Of a stretch of 64,000 nucleotides of DNA, positions 37,230 through 49,829 are shown piece by piece. The translations under genes and the position numbers were made by a program. This DNA comes from Polydactylus sextarius. Lineage: Eukaryota > Chordata > Actinopteri > Polynemidae. Each line of letters opens with the position of its first letter. Position 1 is the first letter of the stretch. Below the pieces are notes generated by a model, which was given only the letters and a program-made list of their open reading frames with translations, did not search any database and was not told the origin of the DNA. The stretch covers positions 14,739,001 through 14,803,000 of the forward strand of contig CM028906.1 of assembly GCA_016801845.1 (NCBI GenBank), in the 5' to 3' direction.

Positions 37230-37856
37230 ACACACACAAATATACTGAAATGGAAAAAAATATCTGAGACACTTGAAGAGGATGAAAATGAATTTTCCAG
37301 GGATACGAATACATAAAGATTTGCCAAAATGTTTTGAACATCAACGCCTTCATCAGGGTGGTGATGTGTCATGACAATCCCCACAAAAACCTGGCTATTG
37401 TGCATTATTTAGAGTAAATCCAAAAAATATCCTTTATTGAGTTTCTACCCACTATCTTTGGTATATTACAACTGCCATGATTAGCCTCTTTATAATGAAG
37501 TACTATAGGTTATTGTTGCCAGTCATTATTATGTGTTAATTTTTGGACAGTCTCACTTTCAGTTTACACAAAACAAAAACGGCAGTAAGAACATTCAGGC
37601 CCTGAAGTGCTGTGCTTTTCTGATTGTTCTGTCTGAATGAGCAGGGTGTAATGCAGATAACCAAATCATCACCTGTTTCTCATGCAAATGTCAAACTTCA
37701 GAGTTTAACTCAATCAGTAATGATATGCTGGAAAAACAGTGACCAGTGTGACTGTGTTAGCATAATGTCTATCCAAGCAAAAGTAATGGGAGCAGAGAGA
37801 GAATGAAAATGCAATTGAGTTCATCATCATGACACTATTTGAAAACCATTCCTCAC

Positions 37857-37903
37857 CTCTCCATTTCATATTCTCGCAGTCCAGGTTTCACATGCTTCAT
37901 GAC
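37857..37903 (-). pseudogene. pepd: pepd A exon 9
   Basis: 47 bp, open, reads VMKHVKPGLREYEME. Confidence 0.82.
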
Positions 37904-38725
37904 CTGCAGTGAAAAGGTGTTTTCGTATGTGGTTAGCAAACTTAAACACTGATGGTGAATCTGATGGTGTAGCAGCTCAAAATGTTTGACGTTCTCTGAC
38001 ATTAAACATGTGCAAAGTAGTTTTTTTGATTGAATTTTTTTAATGAGTGCTTTTCACTCAGTTCCCAGTTCAGTTCATGTCATGTCATCTGCACCTTTAA
38101 TTTTATATAAATGAAGACTTCAAAATTTCACAAATTCCAAGTGTCCACACACGTTGACTTACTGACTTGTTTTATTTATGAGAATATTTATCATTTTTAA
38201 TGAACACCGACAGTGACTGCCGTGAAAATTTACTGAAATGTTTGGCTTTGGGGAAAAATGGGGAAAGGATAACTGTGAAAACTCAAATGATCACACCCAT
38301 AACAACGGAGGGAAAAACAATATTGAATGCTCACAGTGAGTGATTTGAGAGGACATAATATTGTGAAGTTAACTTCTCCTCGATCCCTCAAGGTTATTCA
38401 CAGTAATAAAGTTTAATCCCGATTCTTTAATGTTAGAGCTTACTGGTCAAAGGCTATCTCTGTTAACTTCTGGCCTCTGAGCTAAAGGAGGAAGTTGAAA
38501 TCAATAGCATTTAAACAGTTTGTAGCCTTAGAGGATCCAGACATATTTGAATCTTTTGTGTGACTTTTAAATTCAGTAATATGTTTGATACACGTCGATC
38601 CTTTGGCTGTTTGATTTTAAGCTCTACCATTTCCTTTTATTTCTATTCCTTTCTTTGATTGGTTGGAAATTGGCAGAAAATAAATACTCATGTGAGCACC
38701 CTGTCTTAATAGAGAAAGATCTCAC

Positions 38726-38801
38726 CATTTTGTGGGCTTCACTGGAAATCCTGTTGGTGTAGCGCAGGACCTCCAGCTCCATATCAGTCTTAATGAGACG
38801 G
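38726..38801 (-). pseudogene. pepd: pepd A exon 8
   Basis: 76 bp, open, reads R-L-I-K-T-D-M-E-L-E-V-L-R-Y-T-N-R-I-S-S, identical to B. It lies in a block of about 750 bp that is nearly identical between copies. Confidence 0.88.
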
Positions 38802-39644
38802 CTGCAGACACAGACGGACACAAGAAGTGAGAAAGCAGCTTTCTCCCTCTCTCATCATCACACTGTCAGTTTACTGATGCACACAGCATACTGAATATAT
38901 ACCACTCTAAGAAAATACAGTGTTTTTATTGTGATGAAACAGAGACATTTTAAAATTCCAATAGAGGAATTGACTGAGCTGACTGTTCTCCATCATTCCC
39001 AGGTATGTTGGATATAAGATATAAAATGCTATTCACTGAAATTCCACATAAAATGGTTTTATAATCTACTGTTGAAAAGCTGCTGATAATGTTTAAAACT
39101 ATTCTTAACATAATGCAACATAATGCAATTAAGTTTTTATTTTTTATACAGCTGATTTATACTGATGAGTATTAAGGATTTCCTCCATAATAGAACCAAG
39201 TGGCAGAAAATGGCAATGGTATAAAAAGCAGTAACCCTAATGAAAGTAAAAAAAAAAAAAAATAGTCATCATAAGACCTATGCTAGCTGTGGAAAGAGGA
39301 GAACAGAGGGGTTCAATCAAACCTTTCTACCCAGGAGGTGTGCCTGAAAAGCATTCCTCCTTATTTCTGAAAATGTCAGTTCATCTGGAAGGTGCAAACT
39401 CTAATACCAAGAACAACCAGGCAAGCACGGAGTTCATTATGCCTGTGCATACTGGCTTCTGGGGGAAAAAATACAACTAAAAGGAAGAATCTGTTTCTGA
39501 TTGCAGACTCACAATTACCTCAGGTAAGTGCTGAGGTTTGTGTTTTTACAAGTAGAAGAAGATGAGTGAAAATAACTCCAGTCTTTACTCAGCTCTTGAG
39601 TTGACTTCATCAACAATGTTATAGAACAAATTTTATGTACTTAC

Positions 39645-39689
39645 CATTCCACAATGACTGGATGTAAAAGGTTGTTGTTTACTTGGAAG
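39645..39689 (-). pseudogene. pepd: pepd A exon 7
   Basis: 45 bp, open, reads FQVNNNLLHPVIVE, identical to B. Confidence 0.82.
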
Positions 39690-39835
39690 CTGATCAAAGA
39701 AAGTGACAAGAAACAAGAACAATATGAATATGACAGCAATTTGAATCAAACGACTATGTTATCTGACAATTTCAGTGAAGGTTAAAGTAGGAAATCAGGT
39801 TCATCAGTCTGAGAGTCTGTTGTATCCTTGGTTAT

Positions 39836-40920
39836 ATATATATATATATATATATATAGTAACATTTCCCAGTGAAAATGAGTACACTTAGCAGCATTTA
39901 TCTAAAACAGATTTATTAGACACTTGTTTCTGTTAACATAAGAGGCACTGGTTCATTTCTGGTCAAGTCCTCTTGCAACCTAAGGTACATTATGATGGTA
40001 TCATTTTCTCTTTCAGTGCCTTACATCATATCTGTGAATTCATGATGTCATGTATGATATGCAACTCCTCCAGAACACTGCCACCACCAGGCTTTACTGC
40101 TGGTAGCATGATTTTTTTTATTGTACCCCTCACTCTTGTGATGTCATACAGTTTGGAACCCATCAGAGCTAAATAGTTTCATCTTTGTTTCATCAAAACT
40201 ACACTCCCAGTAGTCTTGGGCTGTGTCAACACTGGCTCTGGCAAATTTATGGGCTTTTTTTTTTTGATGACCTTCAGCAGTGGCTTCCTTTGTGGACAGC
40301 AGCCATGCATGCCACTCCTATGCAGTCTGTGTCATATGCTGTCCTGAGAAACACTCACCCCAACACCCTAGTTTAACGTTCTAATTCTGATTTAAACTAC
40401 TGTGTTGAACTTCAACTTCTCTCTTCACAAACACTCTTGATGAGCAATCTTTTTGGTTTTAAATAGTATTTGACAACTTAGCGGCAGTGCCTTATGAATT
40501 TTCTTACAACCTTGACTTTTTTTGTGCTAACATTATTTTCTGTCTCAGGTCTTGTGACATCTCATGTGGTGCAATTTTGTCAGCACTGAATAGCTGTGGA
40601 TTTTTTCCTCTTATGTACTGTTCTTAATTGTCCATTATCCCGTGGCCACCTGTGGGATGATTGATTAGACTCATCTGTTGGTGAATTTCTGCTAATTCAA
40701 ATTTTTATCAGTTTTTTTCTCCTGACAATCATTGGGTTGTACTCAATTTTGCACCACGATCTTGAATTACTTTGGTTTAATTTTGCCTTTGGTGCTGAAG
40801 AATCTTGTTTAAAACCAATAAACCAAGTTCTGCATAAATATTTTAATGTGCAGGATGCCAAAGAAAGTATTCACTCTAAAGCAATATGGATGTTTTCCTG
40901 TTAGATTCATCAAGGTGCAC
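39836..40920 (-). mobile_element. Tc1-like transposase relic in pepd A intron 6
   Basis: About 1.1 kb present in A and absent from the matching intron of B, starting at a (TA)n tract (39836-39858). On the minus strand it reads F-D-E-T-K-M-K-L-F-S-S-D-G (around 40160-40195), like the D-E-T-K region of Tc1 transposases. About 33 codons further on it reads K-P-G-G-G-S, in another frame (around 40080-40097). Ends are not resolved. Confidence 0.65.
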
Positions 40921-40973
40921 TCACTTAAGTTGAAAACTGTAATTATGTTAATGAAAAGTGATGCCAATTAAAC

Positions 40974-41035
40974 CGACTAATTCCTTCAAAGGAGGCTTCG
41001 TGGCAGATGTTCCCGCTATCTGTATTCTGTCCTCG
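40974..41035 (-). pseudogene. pepd: pepd A exon 6
   Basis: 62 bp, open, reads RGQNTDSGNICHEASFEGIS. The donor is CG/GTTTAA; a 4-bp deletion changed it from the GTATGT of copy B, probably weakening it. Confidence 0.82.
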
Positions 41036-41164
41036 CTGTGTGGAAAACAAACAAAAATGACATCACCTCCAAGTGCATTCAAAAGACCGATTGTGTAATA
41101 ATGTGTAGAATTAGTAAATTTATGTATCACTGGCTGTAATCGGGCAGGAGTGACAGATGCGCAC

Positions 41165-41212
41165 CAGTGTAAGAAGCACTGCTGGTTTCAGGTTGGACAG
41201 GACATCAACAAT
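41165..41212 (-). pseudogene. pepd: pepd A exon 5
   Basis: 48 bp, phase 0, reads IVDVLSNLKPAVLLTL. The donor is GTGCGC. Confidence 0.82.
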
Positions 41213-41696
41213 CTGTGGGGAGGCAGACAGGGAGTAATTAGAAGGCAGACGCACGTCGTAGAGCAGCGGAGACAACTAGCACCTGTTTTCTTCTACTCTC
41301 AGGCTGCAGCATAAAGGTCACTCCTACGGGCGCTTCTGTGAATCTATGAGACCCCTGGTGCGCAACAGCACAAACCGCGAGTGACGTTATTACTCCTCTG
41401 CCAACAATCTAAATGTTGATATTAAATTTTAAATATAGTCATGACATTATCTTGATCAGCTACACTATGATTTAGCCAGCGACTGTTTACTGCTTTAACC
41501 ACTCTGAGTATATTCAGTTAACAGTCTTGAGATTACTTTTTCAAATGAAAGAGCTTACTTGCAGCTGCATATACTAAGACATTTCTCAACAGACAAAAAC
41601 TTGTGTAAGAAAACTCTGCCAGCAATAAATCATGAAGGTAAACGCCAGACACTTTCATTATCATTAAAAACAAAATTTTGATTATTTTTTTCCACA

Positions 41697-42720
41697 CAGA
41701 CTACAGCATTCAGCAGTTTCAAGGTTCACTGTGTGCATGTTAAAGAGAGCGGTGCTGATAAAAGTCTGAATCTTTGAAAAATTGAAATGTGCTCAAATAT
41801 TCATGAATTGCTAATGATGAAATATTATTGTTCTTTTATTGTTCTCCTTCTGTCGGCAGCCTTGTCAGCTGAATGCTCAACAACAACTGTTTTCTTTGAT
41901 TACATGGCAGAGTTAGTTATACAAATGCAGGGGCAGTTAATATTTGATTTCATGTTTTCTAATATTAAATTGCAAGAACTGGATTGGTTTCAATTGCATG
42001 TCAAGCTGTGTCTAATTAGGAAATCTAACACCTCAGGCAGGTGGAGATGTAAAAAAAAAATACCTAAAAATATCATCGGCAGGATGAGTCATTAAAGGGT
42101 TACAGTGTAGACATCATTTCAAATGCAACTTCTCGGTGATTTGTTGGCCACTGAACGCTGTTATATTATAGCCTGAATACATTATTTTGATTTCTCAACA
42201 TGCACGCCTCCAAAATAGCTCTGGAGCTGTCAAACCTCCGATATAGCTCCTCTGGGAATCTGCTGTCAACACTTACTATACATGACTGTTTTTCCAAACT
42301 CTGAAAATATGCAATTACAGACACAAGTGTATTTGAAAACGGAGCTGTGGGCTGCATATTTCAAATAAAATTCAAAATAAACATCCTTGGAGATTTTTGT
42401 TGGTTGGACTCTGTCAGGAGTTTGCACACTGGTGGATTCTTCCAACAAATTAATTAAATATCAGTACAAACTACTGTCCACATTTCCTCCCACAGCAGCC
42501 ACTGCTGACATGAACTGCTCCCACAGCTGTTATAGGAATTTGTTTGAATGTCCCCAGACGTCTAAACTGTGTATGTTTGCTTCTATTTGAATCACTTTAA
42601 AACATGTAGATCAGATATAGATGATGCAGGTCCACACTCTGCTCACCAAAATAATGACTTTCACCTTTAAGACTAAAGTCGTAAAGCACTAAAATCCACC
42701 CCCGTAGCTTCATAGCTGTA
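41697..42720. other. Strongly conserved intron 4 block of copy A, with antisense ORF
   Basis: Almost identical to 59565-60580 in copy B. Contains homeodomain-type words (ctaattagg, gcatg) and an E-box caggtg near 42000-42046. The + strand frame 41787-42095 is open in both copies, with a start resembling a signal peptide (MKYYCSFIVLLLSAALSA). It may be a regulatory element or just recently converted intron; coding use is unproven. Confidence 0.4.
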
Positions 42721-42800
42721 TGACTTAACATTAAGGTTCAGTTACTGCACAAGGAAAAAGGAAAACACACCCACACACTGAGTGTTAAAGACAGACTTAC

Positions 42801-42864
42801 ATCACAGGTGTATTGCACTTCATCCACAGCATATTTCAGCTTGAAGTGCTCTTTAGAAAAGATC
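42801..42864 (-). pseudogene. pepd: pepd A exon 4
   Basis: 64 bp, open, reads IFSKEHFKLKYAVDEVQY. Confidence 0.85.
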
Positions 42865-42970
42865 CTGAGGAGAGAGAAAAGCACAACAAACAAACTGAAT
42901 GACAAAATGATCTTACCGTTTGTTACTGTACTACAGTACCCAGGAGAAAGAAATTCTAAAGAACTTCATA

Positions 42971-43384
42971 CACTGCCTGGCCAAAAAAAAGTCTTCACCA
43001 CCAAAAAAAAAAAAAAGGTCACACACTAATATTCTGTTGGACCACCTTTAGCTTTGATTACAGCACGCATTTGCTGTGGCATTGCCTCAATAAGCTTCTG
43101 CAGTGTCACAAGATTTATTTCCGTCCAGTGTTTCATTAATTTTCAATCTTGGAATATGCCCAAGCCATCAGGGATGAAAAAATCCATTGATGGAATAACC
43201 TGGTCATTCAGTATATTCAGCTATACCTCATTCTTTGGGCACATAATGTTGATGAACCCAGACCTGACAAACTGCAGCAACCCCAGATCATAGCACTGCC
43301 CCTACAGGCTTGTACTGTAGTCACTAGGCATGATGGGTCCATCACTTCATCAGGTGGCGACTTTTTTATTTTGGCCAGGCAGTG
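42971..43384. mobile_element. Internally deleted Tc1/mariner element in pepd A intron 3
   Basis: The ends are inverted repeats, CACTGCCTGGCCAAAA on the left and its complement ttttggccaggcagtg on the right, flanked by TA (42969-42970 and 43385-43386). The inside carries words typical of a fish Tc1 element (tgttggaccacctttagctt, ccccagatcatagcactgcc), but at 414 bp it is too short for a transposase. The matching place in B (near 60760) has no insertion. Confidence 0.88.
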
Positions 43385-43674
43385 TATAAGTACACGTCAC
43401 AAATTAAGCTATTGCCATCTATCAGTAAATGTTATTTAATTCTCTGTGTGTTAAATAAATAAATAAATACTGAAAGAAGCTTTTGAGTAACTGGAGTTAC
43501 TCAAAAAATGCATGTTTAAGTAAGAGTTAATAGTAATTTTAGCTGCATTTACAAGTGGCTAAATAAAAACATACATGATCTGAGTGTGTAGCATACAAGT
43601 GTGTCACAGCTTGAGACCAGTTGGTGATGACTGTTGGCCTTGTACACAGCTCTGTAAGGATTAGTGTGACTCAC

Positions 43675-43802
43675 TCTCCCATCCAAGTGGCATAGCTTTC
43701 GGGCAGTTTGGGAACAAAAAGGATGGATTTCCCAGAGTCCACATCAATGGCTCCATAACAGTCAGGCTCAGTTACTCCAAAAGCCCAGTGGAAGAAAGAC
43801 TC
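43675..43802 (-). pseudogene. pepd: pepd A exon 3
   Basis: 128 bp, open, reads E-S-F-F-H-W-A-F-G-V-T-E-P-D-C-Y-G-A-I-D, then GKSILFVPKLPESYATWMG. Confidence 0.88.
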
Positions 43803-44233
43803 CTACACAATTCAGCCAGAAAATTAGTGCAGTGAATTGAGATAATGACCTCAAAAAAAGCAGTGTCAAGAACATTATGGGTTTAATTATTACACAAGTA
43901 AAACACTGGGAAAGACGGACCTTAGACCACTGAGACTTACTGAGGTGAATACAGTTTAAAATTGGTTTCGATTTATAATCATGAATTGATCAAATCCACA
44001 AGTTTTCTCTGCAAGATAACTGACGTACATATCTTTGACAGTGAAGAAGTTAATGTGAGGTTTCTGTCACCTTGATAGAGGAACAAGCAGCTAAGAGAAG
44101 GACACAGATGACGTACAGATGGGACATGAACTCACTGATGGTTTATAGCCAGTGTGGATGATGTATAAATTGATCAATTAATGCAAGATGTTGCCCCACC
44201 TCAGCCTCAGTTTTTCAACTAATGACAACCTAC

Positions 44234-44417
44234 CTGTCTGAAAAGGACGTCTGTGTCTGTGCAGTATCTCTGCTTCTGCTCTCCTCCCTGCAGAACCACC
44301 ACTGACTTTGGCACCACCTCGTCTTTGGCTTTCAGCCCTGTGCACAGTCGTCGACGGTTCTCAGCAAAAAGGGCAGCAGACACCCTCAGGGTGTTGTTAC
44401 CCAGCCAGAAGACAGGT
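44234..44417 (-). pseudogene. pepd: pepd A exon 2
   Basis: 184 bp, open, reads PVFWLGNNTLRVSAALFAEN, then SVVVLQGGEQKQRYCTDTDV. Confidence 0.9.
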
Positions 44418-45746
44418 CTGAAATAACAGGGAGAGGGACATATTAGTGGCTCTGATTGGTTGGAGAAAGCAGTGCTCAAATTAAGGAGTTGGGTTGAAAT
44501 TAGCATTTAGTGGTTACATGGTTCCTAATGATGTTTTACAATTACATAGTCAACTTTTCATCGCAATTGGTCATTTCTTTGTTTAGAAATTATTGATGCT
44601 ACTGTGAGAATTCTGTGAGCTAATTCTGGAAGACTGTTTATAACTATCTGCAGGGAATCCTCAGGAGAACTACTGAGAGTCCACCCTGTCTTCACAACAA
44701 TTTATGACATAGACATGTAGAGATCCAAGGCCTTGTAATGGAGGGGTCTTGGTTATAAATCTTGTTCTTTGGCTGTGCCCTTAGAGAGAAGATAAACAAA
44801 AGGTATCTGATTCAGTCTGGACTGTTCAAAGTTTAATCCAAAACTTCAAAGTAGTATATGGCTCAAGCATTTCTTCTAGCTGTTTACTATTGGCCAAGTT
44901 TACATGTTTAACAGTGTCTGGAGACAGATCAGGCTCATACAGTGTGTCTGTGAGGCATTTACGAGATCAAGTTCATTTTTGAAAAATAAATTACACCTGT
45001 CATTTTCAAGAGTTTGATTAACACAATCAACGTGAATTATTTTTTTTCCCATTTCTATTTTACCTTTATGGAGATGATTCTGCTATTTAACTAAATGTCA
45101 TATCTTCCATACAGACAGATATTTTAATAATAAATATCAAAAGTATTGGCATAATGTTCCCCACATCAGTTACAAAATGAGTTAAGCTAAACAACAAAAT
45201 CTGTCCAAAACTAGGCTTATCATATTGGATACTTTCAACTCTTCAGGCCTCTAAAAAGAATTCAAATCAAACAGTTTGAGACAAAATAAAATCAGTCTTT
45301 GGTTGAACTGTATATAACCCTTGTCCACAGCCAGGTCCTGCTGTGATTGAAGACTTTGGCTCCTTCTAACGGCGTCAAGACAGCAAACCACTAGTTCAGC
45401 CAATGATTACAGTCTGTCACGTTGGTCTCAGAGAGAGCATTTAGTTACAAGCAACTTCATGTATGTTTTACAGCAATTTAAGAAAAGGTAAGCAAAGAAA
45501 AGCTAAATGCAGTGAAAATGTGTCGCTGAACAAAGCTGTAAGCCTGCTAACGTCCAGGTTTTAGTTTAAGAAAGTTAAAATTGACTACATCTACAGAAGT
45601 GACCTGGTGTTAATTACACATTGAAGTCACAGTGCATCTGCTTTATCGTCAGACGACTCAGTGCAGTAATGTCTGTTGACGTTAAAAGAAAAGCTTAAAA
45701 ATTTAATTTATTGTTTGTTTGAACGGACACAGAAAGGTGGACTCAC

Positions 45747-45763
45747 TCCGGTGCTGCAGCCAT
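45747..45763 (-). pseudogene. pepd: pepd A exon 1 (start codon)
   Basis: ATG-GCT-GCA-GCA-CCG-GA then donor GTGAGT: M-A-A-A-P-E. The phase fits exon 2. A TGACGT (CRE-like) word lies about 105 bp upstream, at 45869-45874. Confidence 0.75.
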
Positions 45764-46650
45764 GACTGGTCCACGTCCAGACTGAATATGTTGGGGCCAC
45801 ACACGGGTTTTGTTGACAGGTCGTGTGTCTTGTCCACTTTGTGGTTTTTGTTCCCTGGTCAAGCCAAGTGACGTTGTGGTCCGTTCAATGTTTTGTGGAA
45901 ATTTTAACATATCTGACTGATCATAGTGTTGCACTGAGACATTTTAGATTCACAACAGATTCAACTGATGGTCTGTAACCATCAGTTGTAAATAACACTG
46001 AGAATATTTTACTGTTATAATATCCTTCAGTTCTTTTCACCAAAGACAAAAGTACCAAATTAGTAACTAACTACAATCGTGCTCAACTGTACAACTGTAC
46101 AGACAGACACCAGAAATAAGACTAGTTTCACATTAGATTTACTACTAAAGCACACTAATAAAATAACTGTTGTTGGCTCATGATGAAATGCTTCACAGTC
46201 AAAAATTACAGTGATTTCACCACTGTGTGGCCTGCTCTTGATGTTTTGAGATTTTCCCAGTGATGCATAAACCATGAGGGAAAAAAAGAAAAACTACTTC
46301 TTCAATAGCTGAAAGGACGCTGCTGCAGCTGCTAGCTACAGGCAAACTACAAGAGCTTTTTTATAATAACACTGAGTTTGTAAAAACTCTCACATACATG
46401 GATTCTGTGTGAGACTGCAAAACTTTCTCTCAAATGAATTCGTTATCAAAACACATTTTTCACTCCTGAGTTACCATGTTTCATCCCATCTTGAACTGCA
46501 CTTTCAGATATATTGAGCACAAGAGTAAAAGTAGACATGGATATTATTATATGCTCTTTAATAAAATAAAATGTAGGGCACCATCTGTAAGCTCAAGAGC
46601 TGTCTGCATATGCACTGTTTTCTTCTTCCAGCTACCATGAGGAAGAAAAC
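45764..46650. other. Intergenic DNA upstream of pepd A
   Basis: Holds the promoter side of copy A; no gene seen. Confidence 0.5.
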
Positions 46651-47816
46651 TGATCAGTGTTTTGTCCTTTTTATTCAATACAGCAAATCAACAAATACAC
46701 ACCACACACCAAACATATGCAGAGAATAACCCAGACTACATGTTTTACAAGTAACTACATTTTTTTTTTTTGATTTGAATGTGGATGTTTTTATTTTAAA
46801 AAAGGAACCATAGACAACAATACACATTGTCCCATTTCTTTCTGGCTTAATGAGGAACAGAAAAGAGATACGAGGTGCTTGATTATAAAGTATGTGATTA
46901 TTTTTGGGATCGACAGGCTGAAAATACATTAATGATACACTGTAACTGACTATTATAAGATATGATTATAACATTTGTCAGTTTATTTCATATTGTTTAG
47001 TGGCACCATGTAATTTCTAACTTTACCACCTGATGGCGACAGAGTAACAACATTGTAACTGACATCAATGATGTCTCCCAGCAACAGCTCAACACACATG
47101 ACCTTCTGAACATGTTACACTCTCCTAATGAAGCTAGTCTCTGACAAAAGCCATTTTTTCAACATTTCATAAACAATTAGGTCCCAAAACCTTTGTTTTT
47201 TCCTTATCTTGCTCAGTTTAAGCTTTTTATTTTATTAGATAAGAATGTCAAATATACACGTTGGTTCCACTGAGGGTTCGCTAAACATTTAAGTGTGTCG
47301 GTAAAAAATCTTGTTGTTGCAGTGCAGCACCCCCAGGGCCATGTGCAGAAACAGACAAACCAGAAGTGAGATCCTTACAGCACAAAGTGTCTCTGTTGTG
47401 ATGACTGAAAAAGACATTTTCCAAATCGTCTTTTTAACTATGGAAGGAGGTGTGCCTGAAAACCATTCCTCCTTAGTTCAGAAAACATCAAGTTAACTGG
47501 AGGGGGTGAAAACGCTGATGTCTCGCACAATCAGTGAGACACGAACTCCATTAAATCTGGGCAGACTGGATTCTGACTTGGAGAGATGTCTTCAGTTCAG
47601 ACAGTTAGGGTCACAGAGTTTGGTAACAACAGTGTATGTGGCCAAGAACAAAGTCCAGCACTAAGAACAACAGTTACATTACCATTAATTGACAACTAAC
47701 ATGCAGAAGCAAGATTCCTTGCTTAATTAAATTATATTCTGAATAAAATTAATCAGTAACAATCAATATGCATTAGAGTCTCATTATGTTAATGCAAATT
47801 GATGCCAATTAAACAT

Positions 47817-47882
47817 GACTAATTCCTTCCAGAGGTGGCTTCACAGCAGATGCTCCTGCTATTCGTATTCTGCCCTTGCAGC
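47817..47882 (-). pseudogene. pepd: pepd relic C, exon 6 remnant
   Basis: Minus strand reads about Q-G-Q-N-T-N-S-R-S-I-C-C-E-A-T, then frame loss, against R-G-Q-N-T-D-S-G-S-I-C-R-E-A-S in B. Confidence 0.8.
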
Positions 47883-49412
47883 ATGGAAGAAAAAAAAAAA
47901 GTGAAATAACATCACAAATGCTGGTGCATGTGTCAGTGTGGTGGATTAATTTTGTTAATTTTATTTCCAGTCTGATAATCTGTTCTGTATTCAGAGATGC
48001 AAAAAGTCTGAGCTAGCAGATTAGCATAGTCAACTATTATAAGACTTTTATTTCACTTGTTGTAGTCAGACAAATCTACAGTGATGTAATGGCCTAACCA
48101 GTCTTACAAGTGGATGAAGCTTAAATGCAAAAAGGAAAACAAAATACCTGTGTCGCTGTTCTCAGATTGGACAGAACATCAACAATCAGCAGGGAAGCAG
48201 TGGACAGGGAGTAATTACAAGGCAGACACGTCGTAGAGCAGCGGAGACAACACCACCTGTTTTGCTCTACTCTCAAGCTGCAGAATAAAGGTCACTCATG
48301 CGGGCGCCATTGCAGTCTTTCTGGCGTAATTGCCACAACCCTGATGATTAAATATTGAGGTGATCACTGCTGCCACTATTTGGTACCAACTTTTATCAAA
48401 TTATGATACAGTGAGTTAATTAATTGCACAAATAAAATCAAAGAAATAAATAAAAATTAGACAGATTCAACCACGTGAACACGAATGGGAGTTTTCTTGA
48501 AGCCATACAAGATAGGCTTAAGGCCTGAGTAAATTTGAGTTATCGCATTTACATTAAATTGTAATTGAATTTATTAAATTATCATAGTAGTTCAAACATG
48601 ATAATAAATAGGTATTTTGAAATGTCAAGGGACTTGATGTGTGTACATTTTATCACTCTGCAAACTGCTGAAACCAAAAATCTCAAGGTAAGCTGTTTTT
48701 ATGTCATGCAGGGGAGTGCAAACAAGTGTTTATACAACACTAACCCCCATATCTGAGCACTTAGATAATAGAAATATTTATAGATTGCTTTTAATTGCTT
48801 TTAATTGATCCTTCAGCAGGCAGCATCACTAGCTCAATACTAAACACCACTAACTGTCTGTCTGACCATATTACATGAGCTTGAATGACAGTAGAGCACA
48901 TATTCATCATAGCACCTACCACACATGACAACTATGTGCCCTTGAAGGAAAGGTGCTGTCAACGGTTGCAAAACACCCAACTGGTACAGAAAAGTATGGT
49001 AAACATATAATGGTAATAATATAATTCAGTCAAAAAGATGTTTCTAGTTACTGAGGTGAATACAGAACTCATCCACATAACTTTTAATGTGTCCTTTAAA
49101 TTATGTTAAAAAATACCAGTCTTAAGCTGTGGAAGAAATCTTGTGCTCTCTTGTGACATTAACAGTTGTCAGAAAAACTACACTTTAGAAGAAGCCAGGT
49201 AAGGTTAGGACAAGTCAACAGAATTCACCCAGGGGCTTCTATTTAGGGCTCTAACACAACCAGCTGAGAGGAGATGGGCTCAGGTCATGCTGAAAGGATT
49301 TCAACTCACCGCTGACCTGCAACCATATGGGGATCACTAATGGATGGTTAAATGTATAAAAGCATATCCTTGCCGAATGTAACGCATGTTGCCAAATCAA
49401 CTCGAGTCTTAT

Positions 49413-49561
49413 CTGCCCATTAAGGAAGTCTGTGTCTATGCAGCACCACCATTGACTTGGCACCACTCTGCCTTTCAGCCCTTTGCACAGTTGTTGGCAG
49501 TTTTCAGCAAACAGGGTAGCAGACACCCTTGGGGCATCATTACCCAGCCAGCAGACAGGTC
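49413..49561 (-). pseudogene. pepd: pepd relic C, exon 2 remnant
   Basis: Minus strand reads PVCWLGNDAPRVSATLFAEN, then shortened by small deletions; the L-Q-G-G-E core is lost. Confidence 0.82.
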
Positions 49562-49829
49562 TGAAAGGACAGGGAGACATAAATTTGTGTGGCTCAAGCA
49601 GGAGGACTAGTTGGAAACCTTGAGTCTAGGTTAAGATTGCTGTTTCTTCGACATGCATAGAGTATTTTTTCTCCACTGTCCCTTCAATCATGCAACTAAT
49701 TTGTCAAAAATCTTACTGCATTCACTGAATCCCAGTCATTGGAAGACCAGTTAGGATTAATAACAGTGAAAATACAAAAAAATAAATAAATAAAATAAAA
49801 AAACAAAACAAAACAAAAAAACTTAATGG

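Larger units (their letters stand above)
46650..49770 (-). pseudogene. pepd: pepd relic C (exon 8, 6, 5 and 2 remnants)
   Basis: Remnants of four exons in the correct minus-strand order: exon 8 at about 47300-47370, exon 6 at 47817-47882, exon 5 at about 48148-48196, exon 2 at about 49413-49561. None keeps a usable frame over its full length. Intron pieces such as gtagagcagcggagacaac (48232) match copies A and B. Flanks match relic D. Confidence 0.8.

Noticed and set aside
41787..42095. Calling the antisense intron 4 frame a real secreted peptide gene
   Set aside because: Identity between A and B is expected from recent duplication or conversion, so the open frame in both is weak evidence; kept only as a finding.
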